The position numbers and the translations under genes are program-made. From Methylobacterium sp. UNC378MF (GTDB lineage: Bacteria; Pseudomonadota; Alphaproteobacteria; Rhizobiales; Beijerinckiaceae): 64,000 bases of DNA. The stretch is taken from the NCBI RefSeq assembly GCF_900103195.1, contig NZ_FMWU01000002.1:186001-250000 (forward strand). The letters are read 5' to 3'. Shown piece after piece: positions 48,454 to 57,621 of the stretch. The notes under the pieces are model-generated. The model saw only the letters and a list, made by a program, of their open reading frames with translations, was not told where the DNA came from and did no database searches. Each line of letters starts with the position of its first letter. The first letter of the stretch is position 1.

Positions 48454-49200
48454 ATGATTCCGGAGGCGATCCTCGGCGTGTTCGTGATCTTCTGCCGGGT
48501 CGGCGGCTGCCTGCTCGCCGCTCCGGGCCTGTCGAGCACGCGGGTGGCGCCGCGCATCCGCCTGTTCATCGCCGTGACGGTGACACTCGCCGTGGCGCCG
48601 CTGCTCCTGCCGAAATTCCAGGGCGCCCTGCGGGACGCCGCGCCCGCCGACACCCTGTGGTGGATCCTTTGCGAGACGCTCACCGGGCTCGCCATCGGCT
48701 TCTTCGGTCGGGCGTTCTTCTTCGCCCTCGAAACGATGGCCGGCGGTGTGGCAACGATGATCGGTCTCGGCGGTATCCCGGGCAACCCTGTCGCCGATAC
48801 CGAGGCGGCCTCTCTGGTGGGCTCGGTGATCATGATGGCGGCGACCGTCCTGATCTTCACCCTGGATCTGCACTGGGAGCTGGTCCGCGGGCTGGTCGCC
48901 TCCTACGACCGCATCCCGGCCGGGACGCCATTCGGAGCGCGGCCGATGCTGGCGGGCTTGGTCGACCGGATGACCGCATCCTTCGCCATGGCCGTGCGGG
49001 TGACGAGCCCGTTCATCATCTATTCGGTGATAGTGAACCTCGCCCTGGGGCTCGCCAACAAGCTCACGCCGCAGATCCCGGTGTTCTTCATCGCGACGCC
49101 GTTCATCCTTCTGGGCGGGCTCCTCCTGCTGATGATCCTGTCCGGCGACATGCTCGGTCAGTTCATGCTCGCCTACGCCGATTGGCTCCGGAGAGGCTGA
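48454..49200 (+). CDS. fliR: flagellar export protein FliR
   Basis: The 248-residue product has six predicted membrane helices and GFFGRAFFFALETMAGGVATMIG plus the C-terminal FFIATPFILLGGLLLLMIL region typical of FliR. It combines with FliP and FliQ as the helical export pore. It follows flhA closely and is followed one base later by the FliJ-like gene. Confidence 0.94.
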   Translation: MIPEAILGVFVIFCRVGGCLLAAPGLSSTRVAPRIRLFIAVTVTLAVAPLLLPKFQGALRDAAPADTLWWILCETLTGLAIGFFGRAFFFALETMAGGVATMIGLGGIPGNPVADTEAASLVGSVIMMAATVLIFTLDLHWELVRGLVASYDRIPAGTPFGARPMLAGLVDRMTASFAMAVRVTSPFIIYSVIVNLALGLANKLTPQIPVFFIATPFILLGGLLLLMILSGDMLGQFMLAYADWLRRG

Positions 49201-49201
49201 C

Positions 49202-49696
49202 ATGCGGACGCGGCTCAGCCGAGCGACGCGGCTCCTCAAGCTGCAGGAACGGCTGCATCAGCGCGCCGAGCAGGAACACGCCCTCCTCGAGCGCCGGGTC
49301 CAGATGGCCGATACGGCTCGGGAAGATCTGATCCGCGCGCTCAACGAAGCGTCGGCGTTTCACGAGCCGCTGCGTGCGACGGCAGTCCATCGCCTGAAGA
49401 CCCTTGCGGTCGCGGCCCAGGAGCTGCGGGCGGAGCGAGACGCCTCCACGCAGCAGCTGCGCGCCCGGGCCACGCAGCACAGGCGGACCGAACTCTGGGT
49501 TGATCGCCTCGGAGCCGAGGTCCGGCACTGGGCGGAGAAGCGGGACTGGGCCGAACGTCTCGATCGCCTCACCGGCGCTACCGAGGAGGCAAGCCTCCGG
49601 TCAGCCAGGCCGGCTAACCCTGCATCGGAGCCCCGACTTCCCACGGCGGCGGCCGGGCCGGCCGGTCCCGTCCCTCCGGATACGAGCGCACAGTGA
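49202..49696 (+). CDS. FliJ-like coiled-coil flagellar protein
   Basis: The 164-residue product is nearly all helix, with charged heptads from residue 5 to about 130 (LLKLQERLHQRAEQEHALLE and HWAEKRDWAERLDRL), then a Pro/Ala tail. FliJ, the export ATPase stalk, has this layout and is poorly conserved in sequence. Its place between fliR and flgJ, and the lack of another fliJ in the window, make FliJ the best guess. Overlaps the next gene by four bases. Confidence 0.65.
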   Translation: MRTRLSRATRLLKLQERLHQRAEQEHALLERRVQMADTAREDLIRALNEASAFHEPLRATAVHRLKTLAVAAQELRAERDASTQQLRARATQHRRTELWVDRLGAEVRHWAEKRDWAERLDRLTGATEEASLRSARPANPASEPRLPTAAAGPAGPVPPDTSAQ

Positions 49697-50169
49697 GCGT
49701 CCAACTCCCCTCCGATATCGTCCTCGACGTGGCGCGCGCCGCCGATCCGAGTCGCTATCAGGCGGCCGTCACGAAGCTGACGCAGGCTATGCCCGGGAGC
49801 TTCGCGGACGCCCTGGGCGCCGTCGCGGGAGCGCGAATGGGCGTGGCTGCGTCGCCGCAGCCGGATCCCCACGCTGTGCTGACGCGCTTCCGGACGGCTG
49901 CGACTCTTCCGGCCCCGCGGGCGAAGGGAACGGCGGCTCAGCAATTCGAAGCCTTCGCCCTGCAGACCTTCGTCGAATCGATGCTGCCCCGGGATGCCGG
50001 GGCCGTCTTCGGCAAGGGCAATGCCGGATCCATCTGGAAATCGATGCTGGCCGAGCAGCTCGGGGCCCAGCTCGCCGCTGCCGGTGGAATCGGCATCGCC
50101 CGGATGATCGACGCCGCGCACCCGGAGGCAACCTCCAAGACGCGGGACGCCCGGACGCCGACGGCCTGA
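49693..50169 (+). CDS. flgJ: FlgJ-type rod-binding protein
   Basis: The 158-residue product has the rod-binding domain only, with TAAQQFEAFALQTFVESMLP, FGKGNAGSIWKSMLAEQLG and GGIGIARMI signatures. It lacks the C-terminal muramidase domain of enteric FlgJ, as in other alphaproteobacteria, so a separate hydrolase must open the wall. It starts at a GTG in the upstream stop. Confidence 0.88.
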   Translation: MSVQLPSDIVLDVARAADPSRYQAAVTKLTQAMPGSFADALGAVAGARMGVAASPQPDPHAVLTRFRTAATLPAPRAKGTAAQQFEAFALQTFVESMLPRDAGAVFGKGNAGSIWKSMLAEQLGAQLAAAGGIGIARMIDAAHPEATSKTRDARTPTA

Positions 50170-50213
50170 GGCGCGGCCCGACACGGCGCGCCCCTCTATA
50201 ACGGACATCGACC

Positions 50214-50549
50214 ATGCTGCTGTCATCCTTGAGCCGCCTCGAAGCCACCATCGACGCGGAGACCGCCGCGCTCGCGGTGCACGACCTGCACGATCAGGAC
50301 GACTTCAACCGCCGCAAGAGCCAGAGCCTCGTCGAACTCGCGCGGCTCGGCCGGACCATCGACGCGTCCCGGCTGAGCCCGCCGGAGATCGCCGGGCTGG
50401 AGCGTGTCCGCGCCAAGCTCCGGCGCAACCACGAATTACTGGGCATCCACCTGCGCGCCATGCAGGAGGTTTCCGACATCGTCGCGACCATGATCCAGAG
50501 CGCGGAATCGGACGGGACCTACTCGGCCACCTTGCGCCATCCGGAGTAA
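50214..50549 (+). CDS. FlgN-like export chaperone
   Basis: The 111-residue helical product follows the FlgN pattern: LSRLEATIDAETAAL at the start, KSQSLVELARL mid-protein, then RRNHELLGIHLRAMQEVSDIV, and a GTYS near the end. FlgN escorts FlgK and FlgL to the export gate. Sequence similarity is weak, so the assignment rests on pattern and position. It follows flgJ by 44 bases and precedes the FliL-like gene by six. Confidence 0.65.
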   Translation: MLLSSLSRLEATIDAETAALAVHDLHDQDDFNRRKSQSLVELARLGRTIDASRLSPPEIAGLERVRAKLRRNHELLGIHLRAMQEVSDIVATMIQSAESDGTYSATLRHPE

Positions 50550-50555
50550 GAGCCC

Positions 50556-51005
50556 GTGACCCGAATCGTCATCACCGGTCTCTGGATCTGCGCCATCACG
50601 GTCCTGTCCAGCTACGCGGTGAGCGTCTGGATGCCGGCCCTGCCGAAGCCCAAGGCCGAGGAGTATCTGGACACGCTGACCTACCAGAAGCTGCGCCCGC
50701 TCAATATTCCAATTATCGCGGACGGCAGCGTCCAGGGCTACATCATCGCGACGATCGTCTTCACGGCCGATTCGCGGCTGATCAAGGGCATGGGCGTCAC
50801 CCCGGCGCCATTCGTCATGGACGAGTCCTTCCGTCAGATCTACACCGACAGCGAACTCGATTTCCGCAAAATCAAGAAATACGACATCAACAAGCGCCTG
50901 GACGAGATCAAGCGGCGCGTCAACGAGCGGCTCGGTTCCGAGGTCGTCCGGGACGTCATGGTCGAGAACTTCAACTTCGTGACCAAGAAAGATATCCGGA
51001 GCTGA
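50556..51005 (+). CDS. FliL-like membrane-anchored flagellar protein
   Basis: The 149-residue product has one N-terminal membrane helix (VITGLWICAITVLSSYAVSVW) and a periplasmic domain with TYQKLRPLNIPIIADG, DGSVQGYIIATIVF and an EVVRDVMVENFNF end. The C-terminal strand pattern resembles FliL, and a conventional fliL exists at 60.1 kb, so this is a second FliL-like protein. Rhizobial flagellar clusters carry a similar uncharacterised gene here. A role near the stator is inference. It ends the group; heparinase follows on the other strand. Confidence 0.65.
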   Translation: MTRIVITGLWICAITVLSSYAVSVWMPALPKPKAEEYLDTLTYQKLRPLNIPIIADGSVQGYIIATIVFTADSRLIKGMGVTPAPFVMDESFRQIYTDSELDFRKIKKYDINKRLDEIKRRVNERLGSEVVRDVMVENFNFVTKKDIRS

Positions 51006-51148
51006 GGCCATCCGGAGCCAGAGGGGCCTCGACCGCGCGACGGCCGTTCGACGCAAGGCCGACGGCGTGGCGGAGAGCGCCCGCCGCCTATCCCTATCGC
51101 CGAGGCACCCGCAAGCGAGGCACCCGCAGGTCGAATGTGCGAGCCGGC

Positions 51149-53890
51149 TCACTCCGTGAGCCGTTGGCGGAACGCCTCGCCTTCGACCGTGCGCAGGAGC
51201 CGCCCGACGCCCTCCGCGGACGCGGCGATCAGCAGGCCGCCTGCCACGTGCTCCCGGCCCGACAGATCGTAGGTCAGGACCGTTCCGGCGGCAGGCTCCC
51301 GATCGGCGGCCTGCGGTGCGGCCCAGGCGCGGCTCACTCCGACATCGTTGACTCGGCCGGCGATCGCGACCGGTACGATGTGGAGCTGCCGCGCACCACG
51401 AAGGCCGAACACCCGCCGGGATGAGTCCAGGGCGACCGTTACCGCCGGATCGAGATGCAGGAAGCCCTGCACCGAGAGGGGGCGGCTCTCCGTCAGGAAC
51501 CGGTCGAGGACGGCCACGCCGGATAAGTCCTCCAGCAGGACGAAGGCCCGGAGGTGCCGGTAATTGGGCCCGTGCACGGTCGTCGCGATGAGGTGGACGG
51601 TGGCATCGCCGAGGCCGAAGGAGGCTTGCGGGACGCCTGTTCCCGCCCCCGGCTCGCGCCCGTCCGGGATGGCGACGTTGTGAGCCCGTGCCGCTGGCTG
51701 CCGGCCGCCGCCTTCCGTGATCCACCGGAGGCCGCCGGTGCCGAAGGTGAACGACGTACAGTCGCGGTGGTCCTGGGGGTGAAGTTGAGGGCCGTAATCC
51801 GCCGTGAAGGCGGACCATCCCGTACCCGCGTCCTGCCGGCGGGCGAGCAGGGTTCCGGGCCGGGCCGCCGCCGGAAAAGCGGGGCCTGCATGCACGGCTC
51901 CGGGCCCCGGGGGCGGACCGGCTATCCAGGGCCGGATCCGAGAGGCCGCCAGCCGGTCCAGCCAGCGATTGCGGCCGCCGGGATCGGGTGCGTCGTCGAA
52001 CGGCGGCAGGACACCGTCCGGCTCGAACAGGTCGACAAGGCTGACCCACGCGTTCGCGAGGCGCGGCTCGAGACTCGCGGCCAGGGAGGCCAGATCCGGC
52101 CTGGCTTCCAGAATCGGCAGCAGAGCCAGGGCGAGGGTGAGGATCTCGAGGCGGCGGTGATAGGAGGGCTCCGCGATGACGCCGTCGGGATCGATCAGCG
52201 CCTCGAAGCCGCTCTGGAGGGCGGCCAGCGCAAGGCCGGTCCAGTGTGGCGCCAGCGGGAAGGCGGGGAGGGCAAGACCCGTGGTCAGCAGCGCGGCCGC
52301 CACCTGAAGCTCCAGCATTGAGCCCGCCAGCGTGTTCTGGGCGAGGATCTCCGCCAGGGCGATGGCGTGCCGCACGATCTCGCCCCCCAGAATTGCCACG
52401 GCGCGCTCATCCGCGTCCCGCGCAGCGGCACCCAGGAGGGCCAGCATCGCCTCCAGGCGCTGGGCCATGCAGGTGGGATGCAGGTTCAGCACATCCGCCG
52501 GCTGCCCCCACGGATTCGCATCGGACCAGGACAGGGCGACGGCAACCGCGCGGCCTCGCATCGTCCGGTCCGGGCTCTCGGCCGCGCCCCAAATCCAGGC
52601 CAGGCTGTGAAATGCCAAGCGCCATGCATGCGACCGGAACGGATCGGCCGCCCAGTCGGGCGCCTCCGGGAGCGCCCAGGCCGGCTGGGACGCGAGACGC
52701 ACGTTCCCCTCCGCCCAGCCGCAGGCATCAGGACCTTCCCGCAGGAGCGCGCAGCGACGCAGCGGCGCGGGCTGCCCCGACAGGCGGGCGGGATCGAGAT
52801 AGGGATGGATCGTCTCCGCGGCGGCGCCCTCGGCCGCGGCGGCCGGAATTCGAGCGCCCCCGAGCCGACCGAGGAGCCGCGCCAGGAAAGCCGCGGCGCC
52901 CGGCATCGCATCATCCGCCAGGTTTGCCAGCCGCAGGTCATCGTCGAGGAACACGTCCGGCTCGGCCACGAGGGCGACCTCCGGATCCGATTCCCAGGTG
53001 GCGAACCCGATTTCCAGCGTCGCCGCACGTGCCGGCGGTGAGATCTTCAGGGTGAAACGGTAGGCCTGCCGGTGCACCGGGATATCCAGGAAGGCCGGAA
53101 CCGCCAGCGTGGCCAGGGTATCGGGGTAGGGGGGCGGAATCAGGTCGCCGCCCACATCGTGGAAGGCCAAGCGGGCCAGCACGCCCTCCGTCGCCCCCTG
53201 GGCGATCACCTGTCCCTTGACGACGAGTCCGCGTCCCGGCACCAGCCCGTGCCGGAACCAAATGGGCTGCGGGCCGAGGCGGATCCGGCCATCCCGCGAG
53301 AGGCCGCTCCGGAGCAGGTCGATGCCATCGGCGCTCGCCGCATCGGGCTGGGCTGGGCGGATCGCGGGATCGAGGATGCGGAACGGTTGGTCGTTGCGCC
53401 AGCTGCGGATGATCACGGTTACTGCCGCGGCGGGCGTCGGCAGGTAGAAGCGGCGGCGGATGCGGATCGCCCGGGCCTCGCCGCCCTCCGCCGCCGGGCC
53501 GGCCAGCCAGTCCCCGTGCGCATCGATCGATGTCCGCCCCAGTCCGGCGACACGCGCGAAGTCGATCTCGGAGCGATCCTGCGCCCGGAAGGCAAATCCG
53601 AGCGCGGCGAAATCCTGAGCCGTCGACGCCGTCTCGTCCGCGGAACAGACCATGTATGCGTCGAACTCATACCAGCGCTCCGCCTCCAGCCCCTCGAATG
53701 TGAGACTCACCCGTGACCAGCGGTTGCGGTTGTCGACGACGTGATCCGCCCCGGGCGCGGAGACGGCCGCACCTTGCTGGGCCGGAACGGCGGAGCGGAG
53801 GGATCGATCGCTCATCGGCCCGGACGCGAGGCGCTGCAGCACGAGGGAACACGGTGAGCCGTCATCGGAGCGCGCGGCCTGGAGCCGCAC
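51149..53890 (-). CDS. heparinase II/III-family protein inside the flagellar cluster
   Basis: The 913-residue product has an N-terminal beta-rich region (about 30-330), an alpha-helical toroid region (about 350-640) and a C-terminal beta-sandwich typical of heparinase II/III-like lyases, with ADYGPQLHPQDHRDCTSF and the RWITEGGG motif. Such enzymes cleave acidic polysaccharides. There is no signal peptide under either the GTG at 53890 or the ATG at 53815, so a cytoplasmic place or another export path is implied. It is convergent with the flagellar genes and divergent from the regulator. The substrate is unknown. Confidence 0.82.
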   Translation of the reverse strand: MRLQAARSDDGSPCSLVLQRLASGPMSDRSLRSAVPAQQGAAVSAPGADHVVDNRNRWSRVSLTFEGLEAERWYEFDAYMVCSADETASTAQDFAALGFAFRAQDRSEIDFARVAGLGRTSIDAHGDWLAGPAAEGGEARAIRIRRRFYLPTPAAAVTVIIRSWRNDQPFRILDPAIRPAQPDAASADGIDLLRSGLSRDGRIRLGPQPIWFRHGLVPGRGLVVKGQVIAQGATEGVLARLAFHDVGGDLIPPPYPDTLATLAVPAFLDIPVHRQAYRFTLKISPPARAATLEIGFATWESDPEVALVAEPDVFLDDDLRLANLADDAMPGAAAFLARLLGRLGGARIPAAAAEGAAAETIHPYLDPARLSGQPAPLRRCALLREGPDACGWAEGNVRLASQPAWALPEAPDWAADPFRSHAWRLAFHSLAWIWGAAESPDRTMRGRAVAVALSWSDANPWGQPADVLNLHPTCMAQRLEAMLALLGAAARDADERAVAILGGEIVRHAIALAEILAQNTLAGSMLELQVAAALLTTGLALPAFPLAPHWTGLALAALQSGFEALIDPDGVIAEPSYHRRLEILTLALALLPILEARPDLASLAASLEPRLANAWVSLVDLFEPDGVLPPFDDAPDPGGRNRWLDRLAASRIRPWIAGPPPGPGAVHAGPAFPAAARPGTLLARRQDAGTGWSAFTADYGPQLHPQDHRDCTSFTFGTGGLRWITEGGGRQPAARAHNVAIPDGREPGAGTGVPQASFGLGDATVHLIATTVHGPNYRHLRAFVLLEDLSGVAVLDRFLTESRPLSVQGFLHLDPAVTVALDSSRRVFGLRGARQLHIVPVAIAGRVNDVGVSRAWAAPQAADREPAAGTVLTYDLSGREHVAGGLLIAASAEGVGRLLRTVEGEAFRQRLTE

Positions 53891-54123
53891 AGACCCCGTC
53901 TTCCACGATAAAGGGACATATTTTCCGGTTCCGATTGGATAAAATTTTCGACAAGATTGTCTTTTTCAGATGCATTCAAGCATTTTTCTAGCGCGACCAC
54001 TCCTTACGGCAGAGTTGACCGGCAACATCTCTTACGGCATGGAACAGAAGTCAGACAAAGATTTCTCGTCTTTGGTGAGAAAGACGTTTACTCGTGTTTA
54101 TATAACGACGGAGTCTTGTGACA
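53891..54123. promoter_or_regulatory. AT-rich divergent promoter region before the regulator gene
   Basis: This intergenic region is much richer in A and T than its surroundings. It contains a TATATAA box at 54100-54106, about 20 bases before the regulator start, and a direct repeat of CTTACGGCA (about 54003 and 54032). It separates the heparinase-like gene and the regulator gene, and probably serves both. Confidence 0.4.
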
Positions 54124-54807
54124 ATGTACGTCATTGTCGATGAGCGACCGATGGTTACAGACGGATACGTTGCAAACTTTAGTAGAGAAGGCGTAACGTC
54201 CGTCGGATTATTGGCAAGCGATTTCGAGGACTGGCTTCAAACGGCCCCGGGAACGGATCTCGACGCCGTCCAGGGCTTCCTGCTGGGCGATTGTGAGCAG
54301 CGCTCTGATCTGCCGGAAATGATCCAGAGGCGCTCACCCGCACCGATCATCGCGATGATCGAGACGCGCTGCCTGACCGAAACCCTCGACCTCTTCGGGG
54401 CCGGCATCGACGACGTCGTCCGGAAGCCGGTTCATGTCCGGGAAATCCTGGCCCGGACCGAGGCCGTGTGGCGGCGTGCGCAGCGCGCATCAGCCAGGGA
54501 CCCGGCGGTGTCGGACCGGACCGCGCGGATCAGAGTGTATTTCGACGGCCGTGATCCCGATATCGACGGGGAGAAGATGGCGCTGCCGCGCCGCGAGCGT
54601 CAGATCCTCGAGTTCCTTGTCCGCAACCGCGGCCGCCGGATGACCAAGGAGCAGGTCTTCAACGCGGTGTACGGCGCCTTCACGAGCGACGTGGACGAGA
54701 GCGTGATCGAGGGGCACATCAGCAAGCTTCGCAAGAAGCTCCGGAACAGGCTGAGCTTCGACCCGATCGAGGTTCGACGCTACCTGGGATACGCGTTCGT
54801 CACCTGA
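54124..54807 (+). CDS. Rem/FtcR-type orphan flagellar response regulator
   Basis: The 227-residue product has an OmpR-type winged-helix domain at about 138-227 (EKMALPRRERQILEFLVRNRG and VDESVIEGHISKLRKKLRN) and an N-terminal receiver-like domain. MYVIVDERPMVTDGY at the start matches Rem of Sinorhizobium and FtcR of Brucella, which activate flagellar operons. Asp6-Glu7 and Lys101 are present, but no Asp stands where the phosphoacceptor is expected (near residue 51; Asp56 is close), so activity may not need phosphorylation. No kinase gene is adjacent. ATG at 54124 is chosen for the family match; GTG at 54118 is an alternative. Confidence 0.9.
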   Translation: MYVIVDERPMVTDGYVANFSREGVTSVGLLASDFEDWLQTAPGTDLDAVQGFLLGDCEQRSDLPEMIQRRSPAPIIAMIETRCLTETLDLFGAGIDDVVRKPVHVREILARTEAVWRRAQRASARDPAVSDRTARIRVYFDGRDPDIDGEKMALPRRERQILEFLVRNRGRRMTKEQVFNAVYGAFTSDVDESVIEGHISKLRKKLRNRLSFDPIEVRRYLGYAFVT

Positions 54808-55082
54808 CCGACCGCACAGAAGCGCATGGGCTCAGTCCCGGCGGCACTAGAAGTCACGGCACAGCAGCCCGCTCGGCGAGGGGTGGCCGTGCCGTTGCAA
54901 GCTTCGAGCGGCTGGCCGCGCGCCGCCGCAAGCTTCGGACAAGACAGCGCACGCAAAGATCCACCGTCAGGAAACAGCCACGCTGGAGCAGTCGGTCGAA
55001 CCGACGTCTTCGGCTGGGCAATGTTCCCGGACAGGGCAACAACGCTGCCGCCGAACTTGCCACGCCGGAAAGCCGACAGGTC

Positions 55083-55469
55083 ATGAACCCGATTTTTCTG
55101 TTCAACCTCGCATCGCGTCAGCTGCAACACCTTGCGGCGCGTCAGGCCGTGATCTCAGGAAACATCGCGAACGCGAACACCCCCGGGTACCGCGCCCGCG
55201 ACCTGACCCCGTTCCGGGATCTGCTGGACAAGACGGTCCTGTCGATGGCGGCGAGTCAGCCCGGCCATCTCGAGATCGACGGTCCCGGCGCGCGGCCGGC
55301 CCGGGCGGCCTCCAAGGACGGTTGGGACATCGTCCATTCCGGCAACTCGGTCAGCATCGAGGAACAGCTGATGAAGTCCGGCGAGGTGAGCCGGGATCAG
55401 GCGCTCAACGGCGGCGTGGTCAAGGCCTTCAACCGGATGCTGGCCTTGAGCGTGAGGAATGCGCAATGA
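55083..55469 (+). CDS. flgB: flagellar rod protein FlgB
   Basis: The 128-residue product is a proximal rod protein with FNLASRQLQHLAARQAVISG and the NIANANTPGYRARDL axial motif. The C-terminus is AFNRMLALSVRNAQ. It starts a long rod/ring operon 275 bases after the regulator gene; that gap contains no gene and probably includes the promoter. Overlaps flgC by four bases. Confidence 0.94.
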   Translation: MNPIFLFNLASRQLQHLAARQAVISGNIANANTPGYRARDLTPFRDLLDKTVLSMAASQPGHLEIDGPGARPARAASKDGWDIVHSGNSVSIEEQLMKSGEVSRDQALNGGVVKAFNRMLALSVRNAQ

Positions 55470-55882
55470 TCGATCCCCTGGCCGCCTCCTCGCGGATCGC
55501 GGGCTCCGGCATGGAGGCACAATCCGAGCGCTTGCGCGTCATCGCGGAGAACATCGCCAACGCCCAGTCGACGGGTCTGTCCGCGGGCTCCGATCCCTAT
55601 ACCCGCAAGACGATCACGTTCCGCACGGCCCTCGATCGGGCCTCCGGGACCGCGGCGGTCGCGGTGCGCCAGATCGGACAGGACAAGGCGCCGTTCCGGA
55701 TCGCGTACGATCCCGGCAACCCGGCCGCTGACGCCGACGGCAACGTCAAGCTGCCGAACGTGAACATGCTGATCGAGATGGCCGACATGCGGGAGGCCAA
55801 CCGCTCGTACGAGGCCAATCTGCAGATGATCAAGCAGACCCGCTCGATGGTCGCCGGCCTCATCGAACTCCTGAGGCCGTGA
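55466..55882 (+). CDS. flgC: flagellar rod protein FlgC
   Basis: The 138-residue product has the axial motif GMEAQSERLRVIAENIANAQ at the N-terminus and the typical MLIEMADMREANRSYEANLQ C-terminal helix. It belongs to the proximal rod with FlgB and FlgF. Overlaps both neighbours by four bases (flgB and fliE), so translation is coupled. Confidence 0.94.
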   Translation: MIDPLAASSRIAGSGMEAQSERLRVIAENIANAQSTGLSAGSDPYTRKTITFRTALDRASGTAAVAVRQIGQDKAPFRIAYDPGNPAADADGNVKLPNVNMLIEMADMREANRSYEANLQMIKQTRSMVAGLIELLRP

Positions 55883-56214
55883 TGATCCAGACGCTTGCCG
55901 CCCTCACCAGCGTTACCGACAAGAACGGCGTCTTCGGTGCGACCGAACTCGGCCTGGCGATGCCGGGGGTCCGCCCGGCCTCGCCCGCTTCACCCGCGTC
56001 CAATTTCGGCGACCTCCTGACCCAGATCGCGGGCCAGATGCGGGACACCGTGAAGACTGGCGAGGCGACCGCGATCTCCGGGATCCAGGGTAAGGCCTCG
56101 ACCCAGGCGGTGGTCGAGGCGGTGATGTCCGCCGAGCAGACCCTCCAGACGGCGGTGGCGATCCGCGACAAGGTCGTCGCCGCCTACCTGGAGATCGTCC
56201 GCATGGCGATCTGA
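55879..56214 (+). CDS. fliE: flagellar hook-basal body protein FliE
   Basis: The 111-residue product joins the MS ring to the rod. The C-terminal [22 protein letters not shown] and [10 protein letters not shown] helices are diagnostic, and the N-terminal 40 residues are variable and Ala/Pro-rich. It overlaps flgC and is followed by a 122-base gap to flgG with a short tandem repeat. Confidence 0.93.
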   Translation: MMIQTLAALTSVTDKNGVFGATELGLAMPGVRPASPASPASNFGDLLTQIAGQMRDTVKTGEATAISGIQGKASTQAVVEAVMSAEQTLQTAVAIRDKVVAAYLEIVRMAI

Positions 56215-56236
56215 CACGGCGCTCTGACACGGCGCT
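56211..56236. repeat. 13-base tandem duplication at the fliE stop
   Basis: CTGACACGGCGCT is repeated twice in tandem (56211-56223 and 56224-56236); the first copy contains the fliE stop codon. Related CATGGCGATC segments flank it on both sides. It lies in the gap before flgG. Confidence 0.7.
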
Positions 56237-56336
56237 CCAACATGGCGATCCGACGCGGCCCCGCGGCGACCCCGGAACGCGGCGCCGCCGGCCCCCGACC
56301 CGTCATCACCTTCCTCTCCGGCGCAAGGACCTGATC

Positions 56337-57125
56337 ATGAGAGCGCTCGCCATCGCGGCCACGGGCATGAACGCCCAGCAGCTGAACGTCGAAGTCATCG
56401 CCAACAACATCTCGAACCTGAACACCACGGCGTTCAAGGCGGCCCGCGCCGAATTCAAGGACCTGATCTACCAGGCCGAGCGGCCCGCGGGCGTCCCGAT
56501 CCAGGCCGGCGAATCGGCGATCCCCGAGGGCGCCATGCTCGGCCTCGGCGTGCGCAATACCGCGATCCGGAACCTGCACCGGCAGGGCCCGCTCACCAAC
56601 ACGACCAATCCCCTCGATCTCGCCCTCAACGGCCGGGGCTGGTTCCAGGTGACGATGCCGAACGGCGAGATCAACTACACGCGCGCCGGCTCCTTCAACA
56701 AGAATGCCGACGGCCGGCTGGTCACGGCGGAGGGCTACAGCGTCGATCCGGCGATCATCATCCCGCAGAACGCCGTCGATGTGGTGGTCAACGAGACCGG
56801 GCAAGTGATGGTCAAGGTCGACGGGCAGCAGCTGCCGCAGACGATCGGCCAGCTTCAGATCGCCAATTTCACCAACGATGCCGGGCTCGAGCCTCTGGGC
56901 AACGGCCTGTACCGCGAGACCGCGGCCTCAGGTCTTCCGGTGACCGGTTTCGCCGGCGACCCGGGCTTCGGCAAGATCCACCAGGGCTATCTGGAGACCT
57001 CCAACGTCGACCCGGTCCGGGAGATCACCAGCCTGATCTCGGCCCAACGGGCCTTCGAGATGAACTCGAAGGTGATCCAGGCCGCGGACGAGATGGCCGG
57101 CACGATCTCGAAGGGCATCCGCTAA
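56337..57125 (+). CDS. flgG: flagellar distal rod protein FlgG
   Basis: The 262-residue product has [20 protein letters not shown] and the [18 protein letters not shown] motif, a central D1 domain with [19 protein letters not shown], and the C-terminal [21 protein letters not shown] helix. The length of about 262 is standard for FlgG. It begins the second half of the operon: flgG-flgA-flgI-motE-flgH-fliL-fliP. Confidence 0.95.
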   Translation: MRALAIAATGMNAQQLNVEVIANNISNLNTTAFKAARAEFKDLIYQAERPAGVPIQAGESAIPEGAMLGLGVRNTAIRNLHRQGPLTNTTNPLDLALNGRGWFQVTMPNGEINYTRAGSFNKNADGRLVTAEGYSVDPAIIIPQNAVDVVVNETGQVMVKVDGQQLPQTIGQLQIANFTNDAGLEPLGNGLYRETAASGLPVTGFAGDPGFGKIHQGYLETSNVDPVREITSLISAQRAFEMNSKVIQAADEMAGTISKGIR

Positions 57126-57129
57126 CATC

Positions 57130-57621
57130 ATGACTCGACACGCTCGCCCCGGGGGGATCGCGGCGCGGACGGCCCGAATGCTGGCCACCGCCTGGGCGCT
57201 GGGCCTCGGGTCCGGTGCCGCCATCGCCGCAGAGCAGAGGCTGCCGGTACCGGTGGCGACGATCTACGCGGGCGACGTCATCAAGCCGATGATGCTGCGC
57301 GAGCAGGACTTTCCGGAGAGCTATCGGCCGCGCTTACCGGTGGTCGATACGGTGGCGCGGGCCATGGGCCGGATCGCACGGCGCACACTCCTGCCCGGCG
57401 AGACGATCCCGGTGATCGCCCTGGAGGAGGCCAAACTGGTGACCCGGGGCGGGCCGACCGTGATCGTATTCGAGGAGCATGGCGTCGTGATCACGACCCA
57501 GGGCACGGCCCTGGCGAACGCGGCGGTGAACGAGGCGGTCAGCGTCCGGAACAGCGCCACCGGGCGGATCGTCCCGGGCATCGTCCAGCCGGACGGGCGG
57601 GTGCGGACGGGGCAGCCATGA
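57130..57621 (+). CDS. flgA: P-ring assembly chaperone FlgA
   Basis: The 163-residue product has a signal peptide (about residues 14-33) and a SAF-like domain with VATIYAGDVIKPMMLREQDF and MGRIARRTLLPGETIPV. It guides FlgI polymerisation around the rod in the periplasm. Shorter than the enteric form, as expected for alphaproteobacteria. It overlaps flgI by four bases. Confidence 0.9.
   Translation: MTRHARPGGIAARTARMLATAWALGLGSGAAIAAEQRLPVPVATIYAGDVIKPMMLREQDFPESYRPRLPVVDTVARAMGRIARRTLLPGETIPVIALEEAKLVTRGGPTVIVFEEHGVVITTQGTALANAAVNEAVSVRNSATGRIVPGIVQPDGRVRTGQP

Noticed and set aside
51101..51129. Two 14-15-base tandem units CGAGGCACCCGCA(A)G between the FliL-like and heparinase genes
   Set aside because: Only two imperfect copies in a convergent spacer; judged a trivial slippage event rather than a functional repeat.
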